Counted from the first letter of the stretch, positions 38,559-47,799 are shown. The stretch: 64,000 bases of DNA from Cladocopium goreaui (GCA_947184155.2 CAMXCT020001019.1:1-64000); one strand, 5' to 3'. Notes: generated by a model not told the origin, from the letters alone. Program-made: numbers and translations.

Positions 38559-39039
38559 CTCAAGAAGAAAAAAACGTAGTCCACAATAAAGTGGAACCCA
38601 CCCTCCCTCCCTTTGGAGGCGCTGCTTGAAAACCAACGGCCACACGAAAACATATATTTTCGTAGACCACTAGAAACAACAGACACAACTGATCGTGTAA
38701 ACAGAGATTTCTTCAAACACGATTGTGCGTGTCATCCTTGCGTAAGGTTGGAACCTGACAAAGAAGGCAGTTGCATCCAACAGCCAGTTTATAAAACAGG
38801 TGGTTGAAACAGGGAAGGGTTTCAAAAAGAAATAAGAAAGGTTTGCATTCAAACCACAACATAACCAAGAGGACTCTATAGTCCAGAACCCAACCCAGCA
38901 CAACCACAACCCAAATGCACAAACGCAAGGAGACGCGTAGAACGCACAGGAGCGCGCAAGAGGAGTCCGCTAGAAGTTGCTTTCAACTTCTTTTAAGGGC
39001 AAGGAAAAATAAGGTTACATCAGCTCGCTGAGTCGCAAC
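38559..39039 (-). repeat. Element C, terminal repeat A1 (5' end of the element)
   Basis: Matches A2 at 30494-30975. Arm GGAAAAATAAG at 39003-39013, with 26 bp to the element end. Confidence 0.92.
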
Positions 39040-39736
39040 ATGCACTCAAACCCCATGACAGATTCAACTTGGCATACCTCAGAGCAGACAACATAGCGGC
39101 CGCTGAGGTGGCACCACTTGCAACCTTCAGTCGATGAAAATGCTTCCAAACCAGTTCTTCAGTGAAGGGCATGGTGACATCGGGTGAATCAGCAAAAGTC
39201 TCTCTCAAAAATTTGAGAATTGCATTGGCCCGGCAAATTGCAGTGTGAAAAGACCTGACACCGATAACAGCCTCCAAAATCTCCAGCGCTTCATCGAGGT
39301 GATCGTCAATGGGCCCCAAGGCAGCAATGTTACGACCCACATCGCTAGTTTGCAAACAAACCATCAACACAGACAGCCACTTGTTGCATGCGCTTGATTG
39401 TAACTTGGACTGTTGTGAACTGTAATCTGAGTCTGAAAGACAAGCAATTGCACGAGCATACACTGGATCGTCCTCTCCAAAAGGTTTGAAGGCAGCAGCA
39501 GCCAACGCCTGTGCAGTTGCATCTGGACCATCCTCCGGCACATCCAAGCGGGGAAACCATGTCATGTTGAACTGCTGCTGCAACGGCTCATCACCAAAAA
39601 TTTGCTTGAACACACCCTTTTCCCAAGGCATCTGTATATCACTGGCCTGCGCCACACTAAGAAATGCATGTCCAAGAAAACTGTCGAACTGTTGTTTCGG
39701 GATGGGCTCATCCATCACATTGTTGACACCATGCAC
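39040..39736 (-). pseudogene. Element B tyrosine recombinase, N-terminal part
   Basis: SDIQMPWEKGVFKQIFGDEP aligns with KMPWETGIMKQIFDSD of element C. The last native residues, LSALRYAKLNLSWGLSA, align with LLEALRFSKYVLGVPIPEG of element C, and the continuation (DSILSSKRLRG) is found at about 30139, 8.9 kb away. The final residues of the open frame (CCDSAS) come from A1 of element C. Confidence 0.8.
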
Positions 39737-39888
39737 ATCGCTCTGAGGTCTAGAAAAATCATGTCGACCAGTTGCAAAGAAATTTGAACTCCAACCAGCA
39801 TCAAAATTGGATTCCCCAAAAAGATTTTTGTATCCGCAACTGAGCTCGCCGCAGCTTCAGAAGATGCCGTCTCGCAGATTCACCGGCC

Positions 39889-40410
39889 TTAAACGGCCTG
39901 AGTGTCTTCTTCCTCCACGGCATGTTCACTTGAAGCTGAGCTAGAAGTAGCTGTAATTGTGTCCAAGTCCCAGACCCCCCCTTGACCAGGGACCACTGGC
40001 GGCAACCACGGCTGGAGTGGGGGTGTAGGCACAGAATAAGTTGAAAGGCAGAGGTTCAACTGAATTTCTGTGCGGGCAAGCAGTACATCTTTCTGATCAG
40101 CCAAAAGCAAAATGCACGAAATCAAAACTCTTTGGGCTTCGGGCTGTGACAGGAATCCAAAAACTGTGGATTGGACACGTCCACAAACAGGGATTGTGAA
40201 AATGCACTGATCCTGTGTATCACACTGACAGGCCCTGGCTAACGAAATGTGCATCAAGCAAGCAAAATCCACAACGTGAAAATGATTCCAGCGCAAAAAC
40301 CTGAAAACCAGAGACAGATCCGGTGGAAAACTGTATGATGCTTGCAAGGCAATCCAAGGCAGATAGACTGCGAAGCTGCTGTCACGCCCCTTGCACGGGC
40401 GCCCATGCAA
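39889..40410 (-). CDS. Element B leader ORF, unknown (173 codons)
   Basis: MHGRPCKGRDSSFAVYLPWI... a Cys- and hydrophobic-rich protein ending in a Ser/Glu-rich tail (SSSASSEHAVEEEDTQAV). It lies between A1 and the recombinase. It has no recognised domain and may be an N-terminal part of the recombinase polyprotein or an independent small ORF. Confidence 0.4.
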   Translation of the reverse strand: MHGRPCKGRDSSFAVYLPWIALQASYSFPPDLSLVFRFLRWNHFHVVDFACLMHISLARACQCDTQDQCIFTIPVCGRVQSTVFGFLSQPEAQRVLISCILLLADQKDVLLARTEIQLNLCLSTYSVPTPPLQPWLPPVVPGQGGVWDLDTITATSSSASSEHAVEEEDTQAV

Positions 40411-40421
40411 CGCCCGGCTAA

Positions 40422-40556
40422 ACGAGAAGCCCTTCTAAATTAAAAAGGCAACCCTCCATCCCACCACTTGAAATGTAAAAAAGCCACATAGGAGAAAATG
40501 AATTCAGAACAAGACCGTTCAGATGACACTTGGCAACTCAGACCTGTGGGTTGTTT
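40422..40556 (-). repeat. Element B, terminal repeat A1 (5' truncated)
   Basis: 135 bp matching 23007-23141. The outer 247 bp present in A2 are missing here. Confidence 0.85.
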
Positions 40557-40656
40557 AAATTCACCAACCATTCACCGACTATTTTTTACGACTACCATAC
40601 TCAGAGCTGCTTGAAAAAACGTCTTTTTCGCTCTCGGGCCAACCGTCGTCTAGTTT

Positions 40657-40776
40657 GTCAGCATGCAAATCGGCTACCAAAACAACGAAGCAGTGACTTC
40701 TATTTGTCCGTGTGGTGCGATTTACGGGTCACCACACCCCGAAGAAAATGCCAGGGCTTCGCCCGGCCTCTCCTCC
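40657..40776 (-). repeat. 120-bp repeat, copy 1 (candidate B2 of element D)
   Basis: Matches 40875-40994 at offset 218 with one substitution. Shares GTCAGCATGCAAATCGGCTA at its start. Confidence 0.85.
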
Positions 40777-40874
40777 GGGGCGGGTGGGAAGGTAACCAAA
40801 CTAGACAGTGCTCAAAACTTGAGCCCAAATCATAGCCGGACCCAAGCTAACCCTACGTTCTAGTGAACATGCGA

Positions 40875-40994
40875 GTCAGCATGCAAATCGGCTACCAAAA
40901 CAACGAAGCAGTGACTTCTATATGTCCGTGTGGTGCGATTTACGGGTCACCACACCCCGAAGAAAATGCCAGGGCTTCGCCCGGCCTCTCCTCC
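40875..40994 (-). repeat. 120-bp repeat, copy 2 (candidate B1 of element D)
   Basis: The 98 bp between the copies (40777-40874) would be A2. The matching A1 was not found up to 64000 and should lie outside the window if the reading is right. Confidence 0.85.
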
Positions 40995-41119
40995 CTTGGA
41001 CTAGCCACTGCCCCAGGTTTTCCACATGCAGGCTAAATTAAATCCAAAGCTTATAAGACTGCTTTGGAGATTTGCCGGTTCAGTCAGGCACTCAGCAGGA
41101 TCTGCCCGGTGTAGTCTCA

Positions 41120-42361
41120 TCAGCGGCCTGCATTCCAGCTGCGGTCGTCCCATCGCTGCCAGCGGCCATCCCAGCCTCGCCACTCATTGGTTTTATTCCA
41201 ATTCTCCCACCAGCCTTCCTCTTGGCGCTCTTGCCCTCCAGGCTTCCAAGTCCCCCAGCAATCGTCATCTTCTGCCTCCCTGCGCAGGGCTGGAGCAGCC
41301 CTTCCAGTCTTGCCAGCAGGCTGTGACCGACCTCTTTTTTCCCGGCGTTCGGCTTCCTTTCTCTCAAGCCATCCAGGTTGCAAGGTTCTGGCCTTCGGGT
41401 TGGTCCAGCTTCTTGGGAGGTCCTCAAAAGTCGTGCGGGGCTCTGAAGCTAGGAAAGCTTCATGGCGTGCGGCTCGCACCCTTCCCTTTTGCATCTTTGC
41501 AGCTTCACGGTGTGAAAAGCCAGCAGCCAAATCTGCCTCAAACTTGCCTTTGTGCACCTTTGGTCTCGCGGGCAGGAGGTTGAGGCGGAGCGCCTCTAAT
41601 CTGGCACAGCATTTCTTCCACGCAGCTGTGCGCATTTGGCGTTTCACATCTTCAGGAGCCTCCAAGAAGACTTGCATGTTTTTTCTTGTCTCTTCAAGGA
41701 CCTTCTCATCTTCAGCTCTTTCTTCCTCAGTGCGGTCGTCGTCAAAGTCAACCTCTTCTTCAAGGAAGTAAGGAGTGTAAGGGCTTTGGGCGGATCGCCC
41801 AGGTTGTGTGTTCGATGCCTCTTGTTTGGTAGTGTCTGCATGCTTTCTTGCGGCATCTTCCCTTGCTTCTGCGGTGGTCAACCTCTTGGGTGGCGGACCT
41901 GGCGGAGGAATGGGCCCATAGCTCACTGGTGGCCTTTGTGGGTTTGACTGCAATGGTTTGGGCTGCGGAGCAAAGCACCCTAGTGCCTGTGGCTGCCCGC
42001 ATTCGGCTGGTATTTTGGGCGGAGGTGGTGCAAGCCCATGGTTGAGCCATTCGGCAGCACTGGCGTGAAATTGATACCTTGAAGGGCGACCCCCAAGGTA
42101 AGTTTCGGGCACAGGCTTCGGCAAACTCTCAGTGGCTGGTTCCTTATATCCAAGGTTGGGCGGATGGGCTGAGCTAGCGGCTCGGTGGAAAACCTCAAGG
42201 AACTGGTGTACAGCACTGTCTACTGCAGCACCAAATTCTTGCTCCTCTTTGTTTTCCATGCTCGTAGATGCTGTCCCGGGCTCATCCCACATCCCGTCAT
42301 CAAAACCTGTAGGAGCGTGACATGGTGAATCTGAAAAATCGCTTTCCACTTCAACATACAC
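41120..42361 (-). CDS. Element D C-terminal tail, acidic to Trp-rich (413 codons)
   Basis: Begins with an acidic stretch, then a Pro-rich region (PPPGPPPKRLTTAEAREDAA), a charged helical segment (FDDDRTEEERAEDEKVLEET), Arg/Lys-rich sequence, and a Trp/Arg/Asp-rich end (WWENWNKTNEWRGWDGRWQR). No enzyme motif. It continues the reading of 42220-43014 after a frameshift near 42350, so it is the C-terminus of the recombinase/J-domain protein or a separate ORF after it. Trp-Arg-Asp-rich tails of this kind may bind RNA or pack particles; that is a guess. Confidence 0.5.
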   Translation of the reverse strand: MYVEVESDFSDSPCHAPTGFDDGMWDEPGTASTSMENKEEQEFGAAVDSAVHQFLEVFHRAASSAHPPNLGYKEPATESLPKPVPETYLGGRPSRYQFHASAAEWLNHGLAPPPPKIPAECGQPQALGCFAPQPKPLQSNPQRPPVSYGPIPPPGPPPKRLTTAEAREDAARKHADTTKQEASNTQPGRSAQSPYTPYFLEEEVDFDDDRTEEERAEDEKVLEETRKNMQVFLEAPEDVKRQMRTAAWKKCCARLEALRLNLLPARPKVHKGKFEADLAAGFSHREAAKMQKGRVRAARHEAFLASEPRTTFEDLPRSWTNPKARTLQPGWLERKEAERREKRGRSQPAGKTGRAAPALRREAEDDDCWGTWKPGGQERQEEGWWENWNKTNEWRGWDGRWQRWDDRSWNAGR

Positions 42362-43014
42362 GAATTCTTCGTCATCATCACGCTGCTCCCAAGTTTGTGA
42401 AGAGGCTGCAGTTTCAGAAAAAACTCTTCCGGAATCTCCCGTGTGTGCTGGGCGGTCCCACCTTCAGGTGGTGGTTGCTCCCGAGCAGGTTCTGGATCTT
42501 CCTCCAAAAATTTGCGCGGGGCACGCAAATCTTCTTTTCCACCTGCCCCTGAGTAAGGTTGCGACGCTCCGTGCTGTCTCCTTGAGACATGAGGTGGTTT
42601 GCGACGTGGATCAGCTTGTGGAGGAGGACCAGCAGGCTGAGGTGGCGGCGGTGCCTTTCGCGGCTTCTTTGGCTCTGGAGGTGGCGGTGGTGCTTTGTGC
42701 ACTGGAGTCGCTTTCCGTGGTTTCTGAGATGGCTTAGCTGCAGTTGGCTTGCCATCAAAGCCAGGGGAAGCTGGCCTCGCACTTGAGGACGGCCTCGGAG
42801 GTGGCTGCTGTGGCTGGCCGGTCGGAAAGCCAGTTCCAATTTGATTGTAAGCTCCAGCTGAACCCTGCGCCTTGCTGGGCGGAGCACCCCACGGCTGAGC
42901 ATACATCTGGGAGCAGCTTGATGGGATGGAACATCCCTTCTCGTCCTGTTGGCTCTCCACTGTGTGTATTGGACCCGCATGATCGGGTTCAGCAAAATAT
43001 CCTTGGCTGCGCAA
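42220..43014 (-). CDS. Element D Pro-rich linker after the J-domain (264 codons)
   Basis: Reads QPQQPPPRPSSSARPASPGF, KAPPPPPEPKKPRKAPPPPQ and similar, a proline-rich linker. It follows the J-domain after a frameshift at about 42950 and leads into the acidic/Trp-rich tail. Part of one long broken polypeptide. Confidence 0.5.
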   Translation of the reverse strand: MRSQGYFAEPDHAGPIHTVESQQDEKGCSIPSSCSQMYAQPWGAPPSKAQGSAGAYNQIGTGFPTGQPQQPPPRPSSSARPASPGFDGKPTAAKPSQKPRKATPVHKAPPPPPEPKKPRKAPPPPQPAGPPPQADPRRKPPHVSRRQHGASQPYSGAGGKEDLRAPRKFLEEDPEPAREQPPPEGGTAQHTREIPEEFFLKLQPLHKLGSSVMMTKNSCMLKWKAIFQIHHVTLLQVLMTGCGMSPGQHLRAWKTKRSKNLVLQ

Positions 43015-44444
43015 AGCATTTTGAACTCTTCTTCTTTGGCGGCTTTCTCACTCTCTGCAACCTTATCAGGATGGAGGGCCCTTGAGCGGCGTCTCCAGGC
43101 TGCCATAATGGACCTCTGGTCAGCTCCAGGCGAAAGGCCTAGGAAATTCCAGAGATCCAGGTCTGGGTTCCGGCAGAGGAAGAGGTTTGCCGCATTGAAT
43201 TCGTTCGGTGGGGGAGCCTCCTCCATGCCGCCTGCTTTGGTTCCAAACCGCACCTTGCGGTCTGGAGCCCATGAGAACGCCCGTGGGGGGGTTGAACCAA
43301 AACGACACGAGGCGGGCTCAGGTTGCGAAGGTGCTGGAGCAGCACCGACAGCTGACTGCACATACCCTGGGGCAGTATTGACCGTTTGTCTAGCTTTAGG
43401 GTCTTTTTGACTGGGCATGGTGATGGTGTTGGAATGAAGCATTCCTGAAGATATGCCTTTCTGTGCAACATGATCTTCATACAAGTAAGCATGCACTGCG
43501 TTGGAAGTCCAACCACCAAACCGTTTCAGCCTGTCCAAATCCCCTGTAGTGGCAAAAAACGCCGTTGCCCCCCCTTTCCTTAGTGAGTGGGACCCCGCAA
43601 GTTCGCTTGGAAAGCCTGCTGCCAAGGCAGCAATTTTGACAAGATTAGTAATACTCTCCCTGTCAAAACCCGTCCCATTCTCCAGTCGGAAAATTGGCGC
43701 CTCCTCCTCGGAGCTTCGCCAACGATGTGGGAAAAGGGCCTGAATGGCGGCCAGCGCTTCGACCGGGCAAAGGTCCCCCTTGGAACGGTGGTGTGATCGT
43801 GCCTGCCCCCTACCATACTGGTCGTTTTTAGATGATTTCACTTGAACAACAACTTCATCAGCATGAACCCCTCGGCAGGATTTGCCTTCGTGGTAAAACG
43901 CTACATCTGCAGGGCGAAGCGCCCTATTCAGGGGGTCTGTCCCATCAACTTGGGGAAGAAGCTCGCTTGCCCGCATCATGAAAAACCAACCTGTCAAAAG
44001 GGCCCCTTTAATGATGACCTTATCCTTGGCCGAAAACCCACCGGCATCTAAGTGCTGGATGAGCCAGCGAAGCATGCTGGGTGTGACAGGAAGTTTGCGG
44101 GTGGGGGCACCTTCCCACCGTTGCAATCCTGCGATTGCTGCCCAAAGCCGGGGTCTTCCCACTAAAGGGTCTGGAAAACCCGATGAAATGTGCGCATATC
44201 TGATGGCAGATAATCTTTGACGGATTCCCCCAACTGACCTTTTCATGACCTGATGTAAAAACACCACGAACCTGATGAGTCTTTGCTCGTCTTCTTGGCG
44301 AGCGGAGCGCTCTTCCCCGTCAAGAAACAAAGGGGCCCTAGAACCACTGTTATACAGTACCCATTGTTTCCAGCCAGAAGCATAAACCCTTCTAGTTGAA
44401 TCAGCAAGTTTTGCCATTACAGCCTCTAATGCCAACTGGCCCAA
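42957..44444 (-). CDS. Element D tyrosine recombinase fused to a J-domain
   Basis: Recombinase, residues 1-335: SAM-like core-binding region, R158 (FFMMRASELL), K203 (VQVKSSKND), H286 and R289 (SHSLRKGGAT), W312 (FGGWTSN) and Y320 or Y322 (VHAYLYED), the complete canonical set with HxxR, unlike HxxK in A-C. After a Pro-rich linker, residues 427-496 form a DnaJ-type domain: LDLWNFLGLSPGAD, helix II SIMAAWRRRSRA, the HPD tripeptide at 458-460, and helix III EEEFKMLCAAKDILLNP. J-domains stimulate Hsp70, so the recombinase may recruit a host chaperone, for example for complex disassembly. The open frame continues to 42414 but is out of frame after about 42950. Confidence 0.82.
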
Positions 44445-45752
44445 CGTTTCCGCACCTCCCAGGCAAGCGTCCGGGCGTTTTTGCGGCAGGAGGTGGGGGC
44501 GGGCTGAATCAACCCCTCAAGGGTCGTTAGTTCAGCTTTGGACGCTCTCTTGCCCAGAGGACCCCCAACCTTTTTGTTTTCTTTTGAGCTTGAGCCGGCG
44601 CAGTGAGTAGGGGCTTGAAAGCTAGCTTTTTCTTTCCACGAAGTGAGGAACAGTTCCTGGGAAGGGTTCCTAGGGTTCCGTCCCCATGCCTTGAGCCAAA
44701 CTTCGAGCTGCTCCTGTGCCTGAATTTCGTCAGGATCCAGAACGCCTGCTCGTTCAAAGGCCTGCCCGCTGACAGCTTGCAATAAGCTCTGCGCAGCCTG
44801 CCAGCCGATTTCTCGCACTGCTGCCCTGACTAGCAATGGCTTCTGGTCATCTGACGTTGCTTCCCATGATGTTTGATCTCCTCCCTGCATTTCCCATACT
44901 TCCTCGGGGAGCAAAGGGCGCACTGCCCCAGTGCCATCCTCTAGGAGGGTTCCTCCTGGAATCTTGAGAGGGTCTCCAACAAGCCTTGGGCCGCATGCAA
45001 CTCCTTTGACACTGTGCACTAAGTACCTTGCGTTCGTTTCTTTGTCCACCACGTGGCCAACCGGCCTTGGAAGCCAAGGATCTCCAGTGGTAACGATCGT
45101 GGGCTCTCGGGTGAACATGAAGCGAGGGGGCAGCAGCCAGTTGGAGAGGAACTCCCCCGACTTGAGGGAGCATGCAGCAGGGGTTCACCTCAGCCACTTT
45201 CCAGCATCTCACCTGCTCCGCCCGATTGGCCGCGGCCCCATAGAGCCATATGCTTCTCTTTCGGGCAAAGAAGCTCCCTAAGTGATCAGTTTGGACAATT
45301 GCGTTGTGCAAAGGCCCGTGACGCCACCCCAGCTCAGTCAAGATCTGCTTGCTCTTCTGGCTAAGGCTTTGTGGGGCGTCAATGATGGCACCTTTTAATT
45401 GCCTAGCTTCTGCAAATGCCCTTTTCACGGAGCTGGCTTCTGTGCCAAGTGGGTCAAAGCTGATAGACGCGGTCAACCAGTTGGCTTCCTTGACTCTGGT
45501 GGTCGACCCGCCACCTCTGGCCCAGCCCAGCTCAAAACATGCCAGATGGTCACCGAACTTGATCTGGCACAGACCTCCTGTGAAAGGCTGTACTTGAGGG
45601 TTGCTGGGGAGGCCAAGACTTGCCCAATGGTCTCTGACAACTGAGCGGCGAGGGCGGCCGTTTCCCCCTTCTCGCGAGGCAGTCTCAAGGTAGGTCTCAC
45701 TGCTCCTCGCAACATTTCCTCCCAATCCCCGGTCAGGGAGAGCTGGGTCCAT
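44426..45752 (-). pseudogene. Element D methyltransferase-like domain, C-terminal motifs
   Basis: In the 45752-44847 frame: ACFELGWARGGG, GAIIDAPQSLSQKSKQILTE and NAIVQTDHLGSFFARKRSIW. In the 45118-44426 frame: GPRLVGDPLKIPGGTLLEDG then VRPLLPEEVWEMQGG. The last two blocks fit motifs VIII-X of cytosine-C5 methyltransferases (R-rich QxR segment and the LTPxExxRLQG box). The frames join near 45130. No clear PPC box was found in this part. It lies between RNase H and the recombinase. Confidence 0.5.
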
Positions 45753-45946
45753 CCCTGGGCTTTCATGTCAGCTTTGACCTTGCTCTCATCCTCACGAGTC
45801 AGCCAATCATTCAAGGTGTTGTGGTAGGTCCGCACAAAAACTCCCTCTACACTGAAGCCATTCTCAGCCTCCATTCTCTGTAGAAGAAGCAGTAAGGCCC
45901 GCACGTATCGGTTCTTGGAGCGACGTGATTGCAGCCATCCCCGCAC
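45473..45946 (-). CDS. Element D RNase H, C-terminal half (157 codons)
   Basis: GWLQSRRSKNRYVRALLLLL, VEGVFVRTYHNTLNDWLTRE carries the last acidic residue (NDWLTRED). The preceding frame ends with the first two: GGDATLDRL and VYELLTFIVL. At the third position, where YVTDN is usual, the sequence reads YVTGL, so a catalytic Asp may be lost (GAC to GGC). A frameshift at about 45950 separates the two parts. Confidence 0.6.
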   Translation of the reverse strand: MRGWLQSRRSKNRYVRALLLLLQRMEAENGFSVEGVFVRTYHNTLNDWLTREDESKVKADMKAQGWTQLSLTGDWEEMLRGAVRPTLRLPREKGETAALAAQLSETIGQVLASPATLKYSLSQEVCARSSSVTIWHVLSWAGPEVAGRPPESRKPTG

Positions 45947-47063
45947 ATTTGAGGCCGGTGACGTACAAGATCATATCCCCTTGCCACGCGGTTTGACGAG
46001 AAGCCGCAAGCACAATGAAGGTCAGCAATTCATACACAGCAATGATCTCGAGGTGACCCTCGGTTCCCATTACCATCCTTAGTGCTGGGAGATAAGCTTT
46101 GCATGATCCCAGGTGGAACACCCGGTCCTTCCAGTCTGCGGCACCTAGTCGATCCAACGTGGCATCACCGCCAACGAATCGGGCCTTCGGGGCCATGCCT
46201 GGCAAGGCCAACCTTTCTCGGATGGGGAGTAGCTTGCCAAACGCCACCCTGAAACTTGAACCCCACGGCTTCTCCATTTGAAGCCTGACCCAGTCCAAAG
46301 CATCCCAGAATTCTTCCCACATGACGTGCAGCTCCTGTGGAGTTCCCCACGGCTGAGCGTACTCGTGGTCACATGGGAGCTGTTGCAGTGGCCGGTAGAA
46401 CACTGGGAGGTATGGGACGAGCTCGGGGGCTGAGGAAGCCCAGTATTGCGCCGATCCTGCGAGCTCTCGGAGAAGTTTCACCTTTACTTGTGTGCAACCC
46501 CTTTGCAGGGAGGGTTCCCTCAGCAAATACTTGGCTTTCATGCGCTTGGGCTCGGGCAGTGTGACTGTCTGAGCTTCAAAATCGAGATGAAGCCCCCATA
46601 GCAGTTGAGATGGCGCCGGAATACCTTCCTCAGCCAATTTTTCCAAGTTGATTGCTCCTGGGCCCCACACGTCCATAGCCGCCAAAGATCGCTCGATGCG
46701 GTTTCCCACCACCGGCTCAACTACGACTCCATCATCCATCAGCCATCGGCTGGTATATGGGACAACATCATTGAAATGAGGCAAGCTCGGACGGAACGTC
46801 CCGTGGTGTTTCTGAGCTGCAGTGGCCCAAATCACAAACTCGCCCGGTGCACCTATACCCAGCCAAATACCATGACAAGGCTCAGCACAAGGATCCCGAG
46901 CAGCCGGGTACAAAACTCGGGCACGTCGGTGCTTTTGAGAAAATGCCACTTGAATGCCCTGGGTACGTCCCGTTTGGCACAGCGTTGTGGAACCTGCGGG
47001 TGACGCGATCGCCACCACAAGCTTTGTCGCAGAACCGCGCGATGTCTGGGTTGCGCTGCTGCT
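45864..47063 (-). CDS. Element D RT C-terminal half and start of RNase H
   Basis: GAPGEFVIWATAAQKHH and the catalytic box RWLMDDGVVVEPVVGNRIER, in which LMDD stands for YxDD, then INLEKLAEEG, LLWGLHLDFEAQTVTLPEPK and the connection to RNase H. The first ~35 residues of this frame are not native: the correct frame from the insertion point reads KQQRNPDIARFCDK and shifts into this one further on. Continues the RT N-terminal half at 58691-59167 on the other side of the DNA transposon. Confidence 0.75.
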   Translation of the reverse strand, partial: SSSATQTSRGSATKLVVAIASPAGSTTLCQTGRTQGIQVAFSQKHRRARVLYPAARDPCAEPCHGIWLGIGAPGEFVIWATAAQKHHGTFRPSLPHFNDVVPYTSRWLMDDGVVVEPVVGNRIERSLAAMDVWGPGAINLEKLAEEGIPAPSQLLWGLHLDFEAQTVTLPEPKRMKAKYLLREPSLQRGCTQVKVKLLRELAGSAQYWASSAPELVPYLPVFYRPLQQLPCDHEYAQPWGTPQELHVMWEEFWDALDWVRLQMEKPWGSSFRVAFGKLLPIRERLALPGMAPKARFVGGDATLDRLGAADWKDRVFHLGSCKAYLPALRMVMGTEGHLEIIAVYELLTFIVLAASRQTAWQGDMILYVTGLKCAGMAAITSLQEPIRAGLTASSTENGG

Positions 47064-47065
47064 TA
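47064..47065. other. TA target duplication, left
   Basis: TA beside the left terminal repeat; the partner is 58687-58688. Keeping one TA gives CTTAAG and joins the RT frame (PPL to KQQ). Confidence 0.75.
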
Positions 47066-47092
47066 GATGTGCTGGGTGTTTGTTAACTAGTT
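47066..47092 (+). repeat. Left terminal inverted repeat
   Basis: 21 identical bases, then 1 mismatch in 5 against the right end. The following 180 bp are rich in GTTAAC, TTAGC and CTTTAG words, as is the right subterminal region. Confidence 0.9.
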
Positions 47093-47690
47093 GTAACACT
47101 TTGATGATGTTAACTATAGTTAGCTACAAGGTTAAAAACTTTAGTAACAAGTTTAACATAGTTAGGATAAGCATCTATAACTATTTAGGTTGCAGCTTAA
47201 CAAGGTTAAGAAAGATAAGAAATACCTTTTTTTTAAAGTATGTTGTCAATAAATTTTGAAAGTGTTTTTCCAAAAAAGAAAAATGTATATTGCATAGTTG
47301 TATTTTTTGTAGACATGCAACAGATTTTTTCATGATTATGTTGGAATATGTTTTAAAAAAATCTATGTATCAATATATAAGATAAGCAAAATGTTTTTTT
47401 TTGCCTTCTTAAATTCAAAATTCCAATGTTCCATATTGTTGTGTGAAACTGTACTTTGAAAGTCATGAAACTATATATATTGTTTTAAAAAGAATAAGAT
47501 TGATTTTTTTGGGAAATGAACAAAAAGAATTGCACAGGGCTGATGGCTGGTTGATTATAACAACATTTGGATGTTTGCAGATAGTTACATTGTAAGTTGA
47601 ATACGTTTGATTTTCACATGCCAAGGTCACAGCAAGTCAAAAGCTCTTTGGTTTAAGCATGAATTTACACATGCCAGGTTTCAATAACTT
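47093..47690. other. Left subterminal AT-rich region of the transposon
   Basis: No gene; about 70 percent A+T with runs of T and A. Confidence 0.7.
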
Positions 47691-47799
47691 GCAGCCTTGA
47701 GGCTCCAACACATGCAGCCCTGAGGCTCCAACACATGCAACCCTGAGGCTCCAACATCTTGAAGACAAGAAAACTCAACACATGCAGCCTGCAAGGCTC
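47691..47799. repeat. Cluster of four GCAGCC-N-GGCTC hairpin motifs (left)
   Basis: Copies at 47691-47706, 47714-47729, 47737-47752 (one base changed) and 47784-47799. AGCC and GGCT are inverted repeats with a 3-6 base loop. Confidence 0.85.

Larger units (their letters stand above)
30140..39039 (-). mobile_element. YR retroelement C, inserted in the recombinase gene of element B
   Basis: 8.9 kb. Minus-strand order: A1 (39039-38559), recombinase, satellite arrays, Gag, methyltransferase-like domain, RT, RNase H, B1 (31221-30975), A2 (30975-30494), 107 bp, B2 (30386-30140). The flanks are the two halves of another YR gene, which aligns across the gap with the recombinase of element C itself. 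This fixes both ends. No target duplication is seen, as expected for YR integration. Confidence 0.85.
39040..40556 (-). mobile_element. YR retroelement B, upstream part
   Basis: Contains truncated A1 (40556-40422), a leader ORF and the recombinase N-terminus; continues at 30139 beyond element C. Confidence 0.78.
40657..47063 (-). mobile_element. YR retroelement D, downstream part
   Basis: Carries RT C-terminal half, RNase H, methyltransferase-like domain, tyrosine recombinase, J-domain, Pro-rich and Trp-rich tail, then a B1-A2-B2-like end at 40994-40657. The upstream part is at 58689-63655. Gene order here (Gag, RT, RNase H, methyltransferase, YR) differs from elements A-C. Confidence 0.78.

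Noticed and set aside
30494..39039. The 482-bp direct repeats as LTRs of a conventional LTR retrotransposon
   Set aside because: A second pair of 247-bp repeats flanks the inner copy (B1-A2-B2), there is a tyrosine recombinase and no DDE integrase, and the flanks are halves of a YR gene beyond B2. Split direct repeats explain all of this.
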